The notes under the pieces: model-generated
Told to the model about the DNA's origin: nothing
The model's input: only the letters and a program-made list of their open reading frames with translations
The model's database searches: none
Assembly: GCA_013820975.1 (NCBI GenBank)
Contig: JACDHQ010000011.1
Coordinates: forward strand, 1 to 12,964
Source: Gemmatimonadaceae bacterium
GTDB taxonomy: Bacteria; Gemmatimonadota; Gemmatimonadetes; Gemmatimonadales; Gemmatimonadaceae
DNA: 12,964 nt
Direction: 5' to 3'
In this document: positions 1-6,008 of the stretch, in pieces
Numbering within the stretch: the first letter of the stretch is position 1
How the letters are laid out: the number at the start of each line of letters is the position of its first letter
Program-made: the position numbers and the translations under genes

Positions 1-604
1 GCCCCGTGCCGAGGTTGGAGTACTCGGCGCTGTCGCCGGGTGCGCGGGTGAGCGCATGGCTGGCGAGGAACGCATGCAGCCGCTGCGCGTCGTAATCGGC
101 ATACGGGTCGCCGACGTCCGCCGGCGCGAGGTTGGCCGGAAGGCGCGGCAATCCCGACCGGTGGGTCGCGAGGTGCTCGAGCGTGATCGCCTTGCCGTCG
201 CGCATGGGCACGACGCCGGCGTTCCCGAGGAGCTCCACGACCGGCTGGTCGAGCTGCGCCTCGCCGCGGATGACCGCCTCCGCCAGCAGCAGGCCGGTGA
301 AGGTCTTGGAGATCGAGCCGATCTCGAGGATCGTCTGGTCGTTCATCGGCCGCCCGTCGCCAGCGGTGCCGTAGGCGATGAATCGTGGCCGTCCCTGTTC
401 GACGATGCCGACGACGATGCCCGGGGCGCGGCCGCTGTCCACACGCGTGCGGAGGATGGCGAGGATGGCGGAGTCCGGCGGGACGGACTGCGCAGCCGCC
501 GTTGCCGTGGCCGCCGAGAGGAATGCAGCAGCGGCTGCAAGAAACAGCGTGGATTGCGCACGTGCTGCGCGCGACACCACCGTAAACCTGATTGCCATGG
601 CCAT
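1..604 (-). CDS. Serine hydrolase, beta-lactamase/PBP-like family (N-terminal part, runs off window)
   Basis: This is the first 201 codons of a gene that leaves the window at base 1, so the C-terminal half and the third catalytic motif are not visible. The protein starts with a basic N-terminus and an Ala-rich hydrophobic stretch (about residues 18-38) ending in an Ala-Ala-Gln-like cleavage region, so export is likely. The nucleophile motif SxxK is Ser97-Ile-Ser-Lys100, within EIGSISKTFTG, and the second motif YSN is Tyr195-Ser-Asn197. Both are typical of the class C beta-lactamase / DD-peptidase / esterase superfamily. The start at 604 has a GGAG ribosome site a few bases upstream; a second ATG at 598 is possible. 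Its substrate cannot be told from this part: peptidase, esterase and beta-lactamase activities all occur in the family. It is transcribed away from the toxin-antitoxin pair. Confidence 0.88.
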   Translation of the reverse strand, partial: MAMAIRFTVVSRAARAQSTLFLAAAAAFLSAATATAAAQSVPPDSAILAILRTRVDSGRAPGIVVGIVEQGRPRFIAYGTAGDGRPMNDQTILEIGSISKTFTGLLLAEAVIRGEAQLDQPVVELLGNAGVVPMRDGKAITLEHLATHRSGLPRLPANLAPADVGDPYADYDAQRLHAFLASHALTRAPGDSAEYSNLGTG

Positions 605-708
605 GAGAATCTCCGTTCGGATGTCGCCGGTACTCGAGTGGCTCAGCCGTGCCGTCGTCCAGGCAAGACGATACACCCACTCGCTCGCGAAGGACAGGAG
701 GTGCGTTC

Positions 709-771
709 TTGACCACCGTGACCACCCTGACCACCTTGACCAACTTGACCAACTTGACCAACTTGACCAAC
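709..771. repeat. 9-bp tandem repeat, seven units
   Basis: Seven head-to-tail 9-mers fill this stretch: TTGACCACC, GTGACCACC and CTGACCACC, then four identical TTGACCAAC units. The unit is also a whole number of codons, but no gene reads through it convincingly. It lies in the intergenic space between the divergent serine hydrolase and antitoxin genes. Each full unit carries TTGACC, which differs by one base from the sigma-70 -35 hexamer. The degenerate units sit at the left end and the perfect ones at the right end, next to the antitoxin, as expected if copies were added by slippage on that side. Confidence 0.9.
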
Positions 772-782
772 TTGCATAGCAT
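754..782 (+). promoter_or_regulatory. Candidate promoter of the toxin-antitoxin pair
   Basis: TTGACC (754-759), one of the tandem units, is followed by a 17-base spacer and TAGCAT (777-782), a four-of-six match to the -10 box. Transcription would then begin about seven bases later, at or next to the antitoxin ATG at 789, giving a leaderless message. This fits the lack of any Shine-Dalgarno sequence before 789, where the bases are pyrimidine-rich. The -10 match is modest and the assignment is inferred. Confidence 0.4.
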
Positions 783-788
783 TCCTCC

Positions 789-1049
789 ATGTCGAAGCCG
801 CTCAACATCTACGAAGCCAAGACCCGGCTTTCCGAGCTCGTCGAGCGGGCCGAGCATGGCGAGGAGATCATCATCGCGCGCGCAGGCAAGCCTGTCGCGC
901 GCCTGGTGCCACTGCGCGTCGCCGAGCGGAGGCCGGGACGCTGGGCGGGCAAGGTGTGGATGGCGGATGACTTCGACGTGCCACTCCCCGACGACGTCAT
1001 GCGCCAATTCGAAGGCGACATCGAGCCGGCGGCGGAGGACGACGCCTGA
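789..1049 (+). CDS. Type II antitoxin, Phd/YefM family
   Basis: This 86-residue protein would neutralise the toxin encoded 35 bases downstream and repress the pair's promoter. The N-terminal half has the Phd/YefM fold signature: Asn-Ile-Tyr-Glu-Ala-Lys-Thr-Arg-Leu-Ser-Glu-Leu near residues 6-17, then a Glu-rich helix, then IIIARAGKPVARLVPL (about residues 27-42). The C-terminal part is acidic with Trp and Asp residues (about 52-86), matching the usual disordered toxin-binding tail. Length is normal for the family. No ribosome site precedes the ATG; the upstream bases are CCTCC-like, the wrong strand sense for a Shine-Dalgarno, so initiation may be leaderless. Pairing with a PIN toxin makes this a VapBC-like module, although the antitoxin fold is Phd rather than AbrB. 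Confidence 0.92.
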   Translation: MSKPLNIYEAKTRLSELVERAEHGEEIIIARAGKPVARLVPLRVAERRPGRWAGKVWMADDFDVPLPDDVMRQFEGDIEPAAEDDA

Positions 1050-1084
1050 CCCCGGCGAAGCCGCGCCGGCGGGCCGCCGCCGTT

Positions 1085-1498
1085 GTGGAAACCCCGGCGA
1101 CGTATGCCCCGCGCCGCCTGCTGCTCGACACCCACACGTGGCTGTGGTGGCAGTCGCGTGACCGGCGACTTGGCCGAGCCGCACGCCGGCTCGTCTCGAG
1201 TGCCGACGACGTGCGGTTCAGTGCCGCGTCGGCATGGGAGATCGCCATCAAGTCAGCAATCGGCAAGCTCGAGGTGCCGGCGGGATCGAGCATCTCGCGC
1301 GAGCTCGAGCTCGACGGCTTCACGCAACTTCCGGTGACGATCGCCCACGCAGATGCCGTGCGCCAGCTTCCCCCGCTGCACCGCGATCCGTTCGATCGCA
1401 TGCTCGTTGCGCAGGCGCTGGTCGAGGGACTCACGATCGTCACGGCCGACGAGGCGCTACGGGCGTACGGGGTCGCGGTCGTCGACGCGACGACGTGA
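1085..1498 (+). CDS. Type II toxin, PIN-domain ribonuclease (VapC-like, Sll0205-type)
   Basis: This 137-residue protein is a PIN-domain RNase, expected to cut RNA in a Mg2+-dependent way until bound by the antitoxin encoded just upstream. The four acidic residues of the PIN active site are all present: Asp15 in LLLDTHTWLWW, Glu52 in SAWEIAIK, Asp104 in DPFDRMLVAQA and Asp122 in IVTADEAL. The DTHTWLWW opening and the WEIAIK segment are typical of the Sll0205-like (COG3744) PIN subgroup, which is usually partnered by Phd-type antitoxins. The start is GTG at 1085. No in-frame ATG lies before the first conserved Asp and no clear ribosome site is seen, so coupling to antitoxin translation is likely. 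It converges with the SDR gene, with only 16 bases between the stops. The toxin looks intact. Confidence 0.92.
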   Translation: METPATYAPRRLLLDTHTWLWWQSRDRRLGRAARRLVSSADDVRFSAASAWEIAIKSAIGKLEVPAGSSISRELELDGFTQLPVTIAHADAVRQLPPLHRDPFDRMLVAQALVEGLTIVTADEALRAYGVAVVDATT

Positions 1499-1514
1499 GC
1501 CCGGATCGCCGCAT

Positions 1515-2270
1515 TCACACCGTCGTGTACCCGCCGTCCACCATGTAATAGCCACCGGTGATGAACGACGCCTCGTCGGAGAGCAGGAAGCAGACGAGCG
1601 GCGCCACTTCGTCGGGCTGCCCCAGCCGCCCGAGGGGATGCTTGGCCACGAGCCCCGCCTTGTGCTCGGGGGGCAGGCCGGCAAGCAACGGCGTCTCGAT
1701 GTAGCCCGGGCCGACGCAGTTGATGCGCAGCCCCTGCGGCCCGTATTCGGCGGCGGCGTTCCGCGTGAGACCCACGACACCGTGCTTGGCGGCCGTGTAC
1801 GCGCCGTTGCCGATCGCGGCGACCATGCCGTGGATGGAGGCCATGTTCACGATCGCGCACTTCGCCGCACCGGCCTCGAGCATCGCCGGGATCTGGTAGC
1901 GCATCCCGTACAGCACGCCGTTCAGGTTGATGGCGATGACGCGCTGCCAGTCGGCGATGTCCACCTCACCCGCCGGCGCCTGCGCGCCGCCGATGCCAGC
2001 GTTGTTCACGGCGTAGTGGAGCGCGCCGTACGTGCTCACCGCATGCGCGACCACCCGCTCGCTCTCGTCTGGCTTCGCGGTGTCCTGCTTCACGGCACTC
2101 GCGGTCCCGCCCGCGCCCGCAATCTCGCTCGCGACCCGCTCGGCGCCCTCGAGGTTGATGTCGGAGATGACGACCTTGACCTTTCGCTCCGCGAGTGACT
2201 TCGCGATCGCCTCGCCGAGTCCGGAGCCGCCACCGGTGACGATCGCCACCTTTCCCTCGAATCCGCGCAT
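1515..2270 (-). CDS. Short-chain dehydrogenase/reductase (classical SDR)
   Basis: This is a 251-residue NAD(P)-dependent oxidoreductase with one Rossmann domain. The cofactor motif TGGGSGLG is at residues 12-19, NNAG at 89-92, and the catalytic residues are Ser145, Tyr158 and Lys162 (YTAAK), with Asn115 completing the usual tetrad. Asp37 at the end of the second strand favours NAD(H) over NADP(H). The C-terminal GGYYMVDGGYT segment is typical of classical SDRs. The substrate is not predictable. The start at 2270 is chosen because GGGGGAAG lies six bases before it and the family's conserved beginning follows at once; a reading 30 codons longer adds no conserved sequence. The gene stands alone: the SCO gene that ends 111 bases away on the same strand belongs to a different functional group. 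Confidence 0.93.
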   Translation of the reverse strand: MRGFEGKVAIVTGGGSGLGEAIAKSLAERKVKVVISDINLEGAERVASEIAGAGGTASAVKQDTAKPDESERVVAHAVSTYGALHYAVNNAGIGGAQAPAGEVDIADWQRVIAINLNGVLYGMRYQIPAMLEAGAAKCAIVNMASIHGMVAAIGNGAYTAAKHGVVGLTRNAAAEYGPQGLRINCVGPGYIETPLLAGLPPEHKAGLVAKHPLGRLGQPDEVAPLVCFLLSDEASFITGGYYMVDGGYTTV

Positions 2271-2381
2271 GTCACTTCCCCCGTTGGTTGCGGTCACCGG
2301 ACGCGCGTTGCGCGGGCCGCGGCGAGCCGTCCTGGGTCCGCAACAATCATGCGGCGGCAACGGCCCGCGCGCCCAGACGAC

Positions 2382-3260
2382 TCAGAGCGCTTCCACCGCC
2401 GCCCTGATCACCGGCTCCGACCCGGTGATCGCATAGGCGATCCTGCCGTCCGGCGTCACGACGTACACCAGCGACGGATGCGTCAGGTCCCCCGTCTTCT
2501 CGTTCCGCGCCCGCGGAATCCGCCACCCGCTCAGCACGCGCTCGACGGTCTCTGGCGTACCACTGAGCACGTACGCATCGCCCGTGAGTCCCCAGCGCGT
2601 CGCGATCGACGGCAGCCGGCTTGGCGTGTCACGCCAGGGATCGAGCGTCACGATGAGCACCACGGGATCCTGCATCACCAGCTTGTCACGCGCACTCATC
2701 ACCTCGTTCACGATGACAGGACAGATGGTGTGGCAGTTGGCGTACGCGAACGTGACGATCACCGGGCGCCCCGCGAACTGCGCGAGCGACACGGTGTCGC
2801 CCCGCTGGTCCACGAGCGTCAGGGCCTTCGGCTTGTCGTTCAGCCGGTTGAGCTGGCCGGCAACCGCCTCGGTCCGGGACGAGGCGAATGGCCGTGCATC
2901 GGCCACCCGCACCCGCACGCTGACACCGAGCATCCCGACGGCGAGCAACGCTGCCACGCTGCCGAGCGCGAGCTGCCCCGTTACCCCCTCCCCCATCCGC
3001 CGGATCCCCGCCGTCACGTCACGCCCCCAGCCGGCGAACAGCACCAGCAGCATGCTCAGCGGCGGCCCCGTCATCACCATCCACCCACCGGCATCGGGCA
3101 GCCCCGTCTCGGCGGTGCCGAAGCAGGTGTCCCGTGTGCGAATCAGCCACTCCGGCGCCGTGTCGGCGGTGGGCCAGAGCGCGAGCGCCCACCAGCTGGC
3201 CGTGATCGCGATGATCACGGCCAGCGTGCCCACGGCAGCGTGTTCTCGGATCCGCGACAT
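2382..3260 (-). CDS. SCO1/SenC-family copper protein with N-terminal membrane domain
   Basis: This 292-residue protein probably delivers copper to, or reduces, the CuA site of the oxidase-like complex encoded just upstream. The C-terminal half (about 130-292) is a thioredoxin-like SCO domain. It contains the copper-binding Cys176-x3-Cys180-Pro, the TLDPWRDTP segment (205-213) that matches the family's SVDPxRDTP, and the third ligand His261 in LTHPSLVYVV. The N-terminal part is unusual: three hydrophobic segments (about 9-29, 60-78, 97-115) instead of the single anchor of most SCO proteins, with a conserved-looking CFGTAETGLPDAGGW stretch (46-60) between the first two. Its ATG overlaps the stop of the subunit I gene as TGATG, so translation is probably coupled. 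A senC gene directly after subunits II and I is the arrangement known for norSY-senC clusters. Confidence 0.93.
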   Translation of the reverse strand: MSRIREHAAVGTLAVIIAITASWWALALWPTADTAPEWLIRTRDTCFGTAETGLPDAGGWMVMTGPPLSMLLVLFAGWGRDVTAGIRRMGEGVTGQLALGSVAALLAVGMLGVSVRVRVADARPFASSRTEAVAGQLNRLNDKPKALTLVDQRGDTVSLAQFAGRPVIVTFAYANCHTICPVIVNEVMSARDKLVMQDPVVLIVTLDPWRDTPSRLPSIATRWGLTGDAYVLSGTPETVERVLSGWRIPRARNEKTGDLTHPSLVYVVTPDGRIAYAITGSEPVIRAAVEAL

Positions 3261-5062
3261 CAGCCGATCTTCCAGAGGAAGCTGAGGATCTTCCAGTTGC
3301 TGAAGAAGTAGAGCGCGAACACGGCCAGGAAGATCATCACAAGCACGATCGTGCCAGGCGCCGGGCCCATGAGGCCGCGAGCCGGATCGTGCAGCGCCGC
3401 GTTGCGGGCATCGACGTCTGTCGCGTGCGTCGGCGGATGCGTGATCCCGCGCGGTACGCCCACCATCGCGGTGCCCTTCGTGATCTCGCCGAGCGCGGTG
3501 CCGAAGAACACCGACTTCACGGAGATGGCGACGAAGATGAATGCGCCGGTCGCCGCGATCACGCCGCCGAGCGCGACGAGCGCCAGGAGGAAGTCCACGA
3601 TCGGGTTGAAGGGCACCGAGTACGGCGCGCCCGCGAAGGTGATGTCCCAGTGGCGTCGCGGAACGCCGAAGTAGCCGGCCGCCGTCATCGAGATGGTGAA
3701 GATGAACATGCCGCCGGCAAAGATGTACGGCTGGATCCTCGCCAGCGGCCAGAGCGCCACCCGCTTCTGGAAGACGAGCGGGATCAGGTAGTACGTGGCG
3801 CCCATGAACGCCATGGCGGTGCCGCTGACCACGGTGGCGTGGAAGTGCCCAGGCGACCGGAGGGTGTTGTGCACGATGATGTTGATCTGCTCGGTGCCGA
3901 TGGTCACACCGGTGATGCCGCCGACGAAGCCGAACACCACGACCGAGAGCACGAGCGAGCTGAAGCCGGGATCACCCCACGGCGCCTTCCGCAGCCACTC
4001 GAACATGCCGTTGGTGTACCCGCGCAGCCGCATGCCCAGCTCCATGCCCGCGGGCACGGTGAACCCGTGGATCATCGACGCGAGCACCGCCATGTACATG
4101 AAGTAGCTCGTGTTCACGATCTTCCACGCCGGCCCCATCCCCGGATCCACGAGGAGATGATGCGCGGATGCCATGGAAATGAACAGGATGTAGAGCACGA
4201 ACGCCGAGCGGCTGATCTTCTCGTTCAGCACCACGGCGCCGATCGTCAGCGCGCCGAGCATGTACCAGATCGCGACCATCGCCGCGACGTTGATCTGCTG
4301 TGACGAGTGCCCCAGCCCCCACCAGATGAGCCGGTAGACCTGCGGGTCCACCTCCATCAGGCCGAGCGACCAGAGGAAGGTCGGGATGTAGATGGCCGCG
4401 CCGTGCAGCAGCGTGATGACGGCGATGATCGCCGCCGTCGCCGCACCGTAGACCACCAGCGGCAGCGACCCCTCGTACGTCCGCTCCTTCTTCGCCACCG
4501 CAAGGTTGGCGAAGAAGATGAACGTCACCACGAGCGCGCCCACGGCGAACAGGATGACGCCGAGATAGAAGAGCGGGTCGGCACGCAGCGGGACGTACGA
4601 GGTGAACAGCACGTCGGCCTTCCCGGCCCACATCTTCCACTCGACCATCAGCGCGCCGCCCAGCATGAGGCCGAAGCCGGCCCAGGACAGCTTCGGCGCC
4701 GCGTTCCGGGCGTTGAGGAGCGCGGTGCTCGCGAAGTGCAGCACCGCCATCTCGAAGAAGATGATGAAGAAGATCAGCATGCTCATCGCATGCACGCCGA
4801 GCAGCCGGTAATACCAGGTCGCCGACAGCAGGTGCACCGCCTGCCACCGCGTGAGCACGAGGAGCAATGCGGCAATGGCTCCCACGAGCAGGAACACGAT
4901 CGCCGTGACCGCATTGGCCTTGACGAGCGCCTCGGCCTTGTCGTGAATGCGCCGCGTCGTGACCGGGCAGGTGCGGAAGGTGGACTGCGAGTCGGGACGA
5001 TAGCCCGGTGCGGCTGCGGCGGCGGCACGCGAGCCGGCCGGAGGCATCGAATCGGGGTTCAC
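3260..5062 (-). CDS. Heme-copper oxidase subunit I lacking the cross-linked Tyr; candidate sNOR-type NO reductase (NorS-like)
   Basis: This 600-residue polytopic membrane protein belongs to the heme-copper oxidase superfamily and most resembles B-family (ba3) subunit I. The low-spin heme ligands are His91 (helix II) and His408, the high-spin heme ligand is His406 (SPGHFHATV), and the CuB ligands are His252, His301 and His302. O2 reductases of families A and B have Tyr four residues after the first CuB His; here that residue is Gln256 (HSSQQ). C-type oxidases place the Tyr in helix VII six residues before the HH pair; here it is Ile295. Without either Tyr, O2 reduction by the usual mechanism is doubtful, and NO reduction, as in Tyr-less NORs, is the better guess. 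The GTG at 5062 overlaps the subunit II stop (GTGA). An ATG five codons later is the alternative start. It may be annotated as cytochrome c oxidase or cbb3-type subunit I by domain hit alone. Confidence 0.93.
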   Translation of the reverse strand: MNPDSMPPAGSRAAAAAAPGYRPDSQSTFRTCPVTTRRIHDKAEALVKANAVTAIVFLLVGAIAALLLVLTRWQAVHLLSATWYYRLLGVHAMSMLIFFIIFFEMAVLHFASTALLNARNAAPKLSWAGFGLMLGGALMVEWKMWAGKADVLFTSYVPLRADPLFYLGVILFAVGALVVTFIFFANLAVAKKERTYEGSLPLVVYGAATAAIIAVITLLHGAAIYIPTFLWSLGLMEVDPQVYRLIWWGLGHSSQQINVAAMVAIWYMLGALTIGAVVLNEKISRSAFVLYILFISMASAHHLLVDPGMGPAWKIVNTSYFMYMAVLASMIHGFTVPAGMELGMRLRGYTNGMFEWLRKAPWGDPGFSSLVLSVVVFGFVGGITGVTIGTEQINIIVHNTLRSPGHFHATVVSGTAMAFMGATYYLIPLVFQKRVALWPLARIQPYIFAGGMFIFTISMTAAGYFGVPRRHWDITFAGAPYSVPFNPIVDFLLALVALGGVIAATGAFIFVAISVKSVFFGTALGEITKGTAMVGVPRGITHPPTHATDVDARNAALHDPARGLMGPAPGTIVLVMIFLAVFALYFFSNWKILSFLWKIG

Positions 5063-5643
5063 TCGCCACCTCCAGGGGTCGTCATCGCCGTCACCGGGGG
5101 ATCCACGACGATCACGCGGCCAACCATGAGGTGGTGGCCGATCCCGCAGAATTCGTTGCAGATGATGCGGTAGTCACCCGAGCTGTTCGGGGTGATGCGC
5201 AGCCCGTAGTCGTAGCCGGGCACGACCTGGAAGTTCACGTTGACCGGGAAGAGGGAGAAGCCATGGTTCACATCGAGCGCCGAGAGGTGCAGCGTGTACG
5301 ACGCGCCCTTCTGGAGCTTGAGGATGGGCGTCCACTGAAACGCCATGCCCATGAGGTAGATGTCGGATCCGGGGGGCGGCTCGACGATCGGCATGCCGCG
5401 GTCGTCGCCGACGCGGTACTCGCGGATGAACTCCTGCGTGCGCGCCATGAAGGCGGCCGGCTCGACCTTGCGGCGGATGCCCGACGGATTCTGGCCGCCC
5501 TTCCAGTGCCAGAGCGGCATCATCGCGAACAGCACCATGCACCAGGCGAACGCGATGCCCACCCACACCTTCTCGGCGCGGTGTGCAGGCTTCCACCAGT
5601 TGCCCTTCGGTGAATCGAGGCCGGTATGTGTCTCGGTATGCAT
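5059..5643 (-). CDS. Cytochrome c oxidase subunit II-like protein with CuA site (NorY-like)
   Basis: This 194-residue protein should accept electrons from a periplasmic donor through a binuclear CuA centre and pass them to subunit I. One membrane helix lies at about residues 26-43, followed by a cupredoxin domain. The CuA ligands are complete: His127 in DVNHGFS, then Cys162, Glu164 (backbone ligand position), Cys166, His170 and Met173 in CNEFCGIGHHLM. The short form with one helix is like the subunit II of ba3 oxidases. The start at 5643 is chosen because it lies eight bases after the stop of the preceding small gene and gives a normal length; an open reading 151 codons longer runs back through that gene and the control region. 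An intact CuA site means electrons probably come from a cytochrome c or cupredoxin rather than directly from quinol. Confidence 0.95.
   Translation of the reverse strand: MHTETHTGLDSPKGNWWKPAHRAEKVWVGIAFAWCMVLFAMMPLWHWKGGQNPSGIRRKVEPAAFMARTQEFIREYRVGDDRGMPIVEPPPGSDIYLMGMAFQWTPILKLQKGASYTLHLSALDVNHGFSLFPVNVNFQVVPGYDYGLRITPNSSGDYRIICNEFCGIGHHLMVGRVIVVDPPVTAMTTPGGGE
5069..5073 (-). promoter_or_regulatory. Ribosome binding site of subunit I gene
   Basis: GGAGG on the minus strand lies six bases before the GTG at 5062, inside the end of the subunit II gene. It decides for the GTG start over the ATG five codons later and supports re-initiation at the overlapping stop. Confidence 0.75.
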
Positions 5644-5651
5644 GCGGGGCC

Positions 5652-5822
5652 TCAGGGAAGGGTTGCCTGCGGCAGCGTGAGCACTTCCCACATTCCCCAT
5701 CCCGTGTAGAGCACGAACATCACGAGGAGGCCGAGGCCGAGCAGGAGGGGGATGTTGTCGAAGAAGCGCTGGCCGGGCGGGATCGGCTCGGGGACCGAGT
5801 CGTCGAGCGTCGGATCGGACAT
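5652..5822 (-). CDS. Small single-helix membrane protein, probable oxidase subunit IIa-like
   Basis: This short gene encodes 56 residues. The first 20 or so are acidic and Pro-rich (MSDPTLDDSVPEP), then one membrane helix spans about residues 25-40 (IPLLLGLGLLVMFVLYTGW), followed by a short tail. It ends eight bases before the subunit II start. In the ba3 oxidase operon of Thermus a small one-helix subunit IIa gene precedes subunits II and I in the same order, so the same role is likely here. Similarity beyond size, topology and position cannot be shown by eye. The ribosome site is weak (GGGAA), as is common for the first gene of this set. It would easily be missed by automated calling because of its size. 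Confidence 0.75.
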   Translation of the reverse strand: MSDPTLDDSVPEPIPPGQRFFDNIPLLLGLGLLVMFVLYTGWGMWEVLTLPQATLP

Positions 5823-5909
5823 GGGGGTTCCCGGAGAAAGAGAGAATGGGATGCGGGAGGGTGACCGATGCTACGGCTGCGCGGCTGAACGGGGCGTCCG
5901 GAGTTTCCC

Positions 5910-5928
5910 ATGTCTTTATGCGGTACAT
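5910..5928. promoter_or_regulatory. Imperfect inverted repeat at the centre of the divergent control region
   Basis: ATGT (5910-5913) and ACAT (5925-5928) form half-sites 11 bases apart in a locally AT-richer stretch, almost exactly midway between the two divergent starts (5822 and 6009). Only the outer four bases pair, so the match to any known operator is weak. The outer bases recall the ATGYATTT...RCAT arms of NsrR-type nitric-oxide-sensing sites, but the inner bases do not fit. Confidence 0.3.
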
Positions 5929-6008
5929 CCCCGACAGGGTGCGAAGTAGCCCGGCCCTACGTTGCTGGCGTCCCCTCGCGTCGGGGCGATTCCTCCCACC
6001 CTCTCCCG

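Noticed and set aside
709..771. CRISPR-like array
   Set aside because: The units are 9 bases, contiguous and without spacers, and no cas gene is present. This is a simple tandem repeat.
2271..2360. 30-codon N-terminal extension of the SDR
   Set aside because: The Rossmann strand begins right after the ATG at 2270, which has a good ribosome site; the extension has no conserved features.
3389..4303. 304-codon plus-strand frame inside the subunit I region
   Set aside because: It is strongly charged and Arg/Asp/His-rich, the mirror of a membrane protein gene on the other strand; the minus frame has all heme and copper ligands.
3260..5062. Plain cytochrome c oxidase (O2-reducing) call for subunit I
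   Set aside because: The catalytic Tyr is missing at both known positions (Gln256, Ile295), so an O2 reductase label would go beyond what the sequence supports.
5910..6008. Longer N-terminus for the cytochrome b fusion, starting at an ATG at 5910 with GGAG six bases upstream
   Set aside because: The extra 33 codons are not hydrophobic or conserved-looking, begin with AT-ending codons unlike the rest of the gene, and would fill half the divergent control region. The ATG at 6009 leads straight into the cytochrome b domain.
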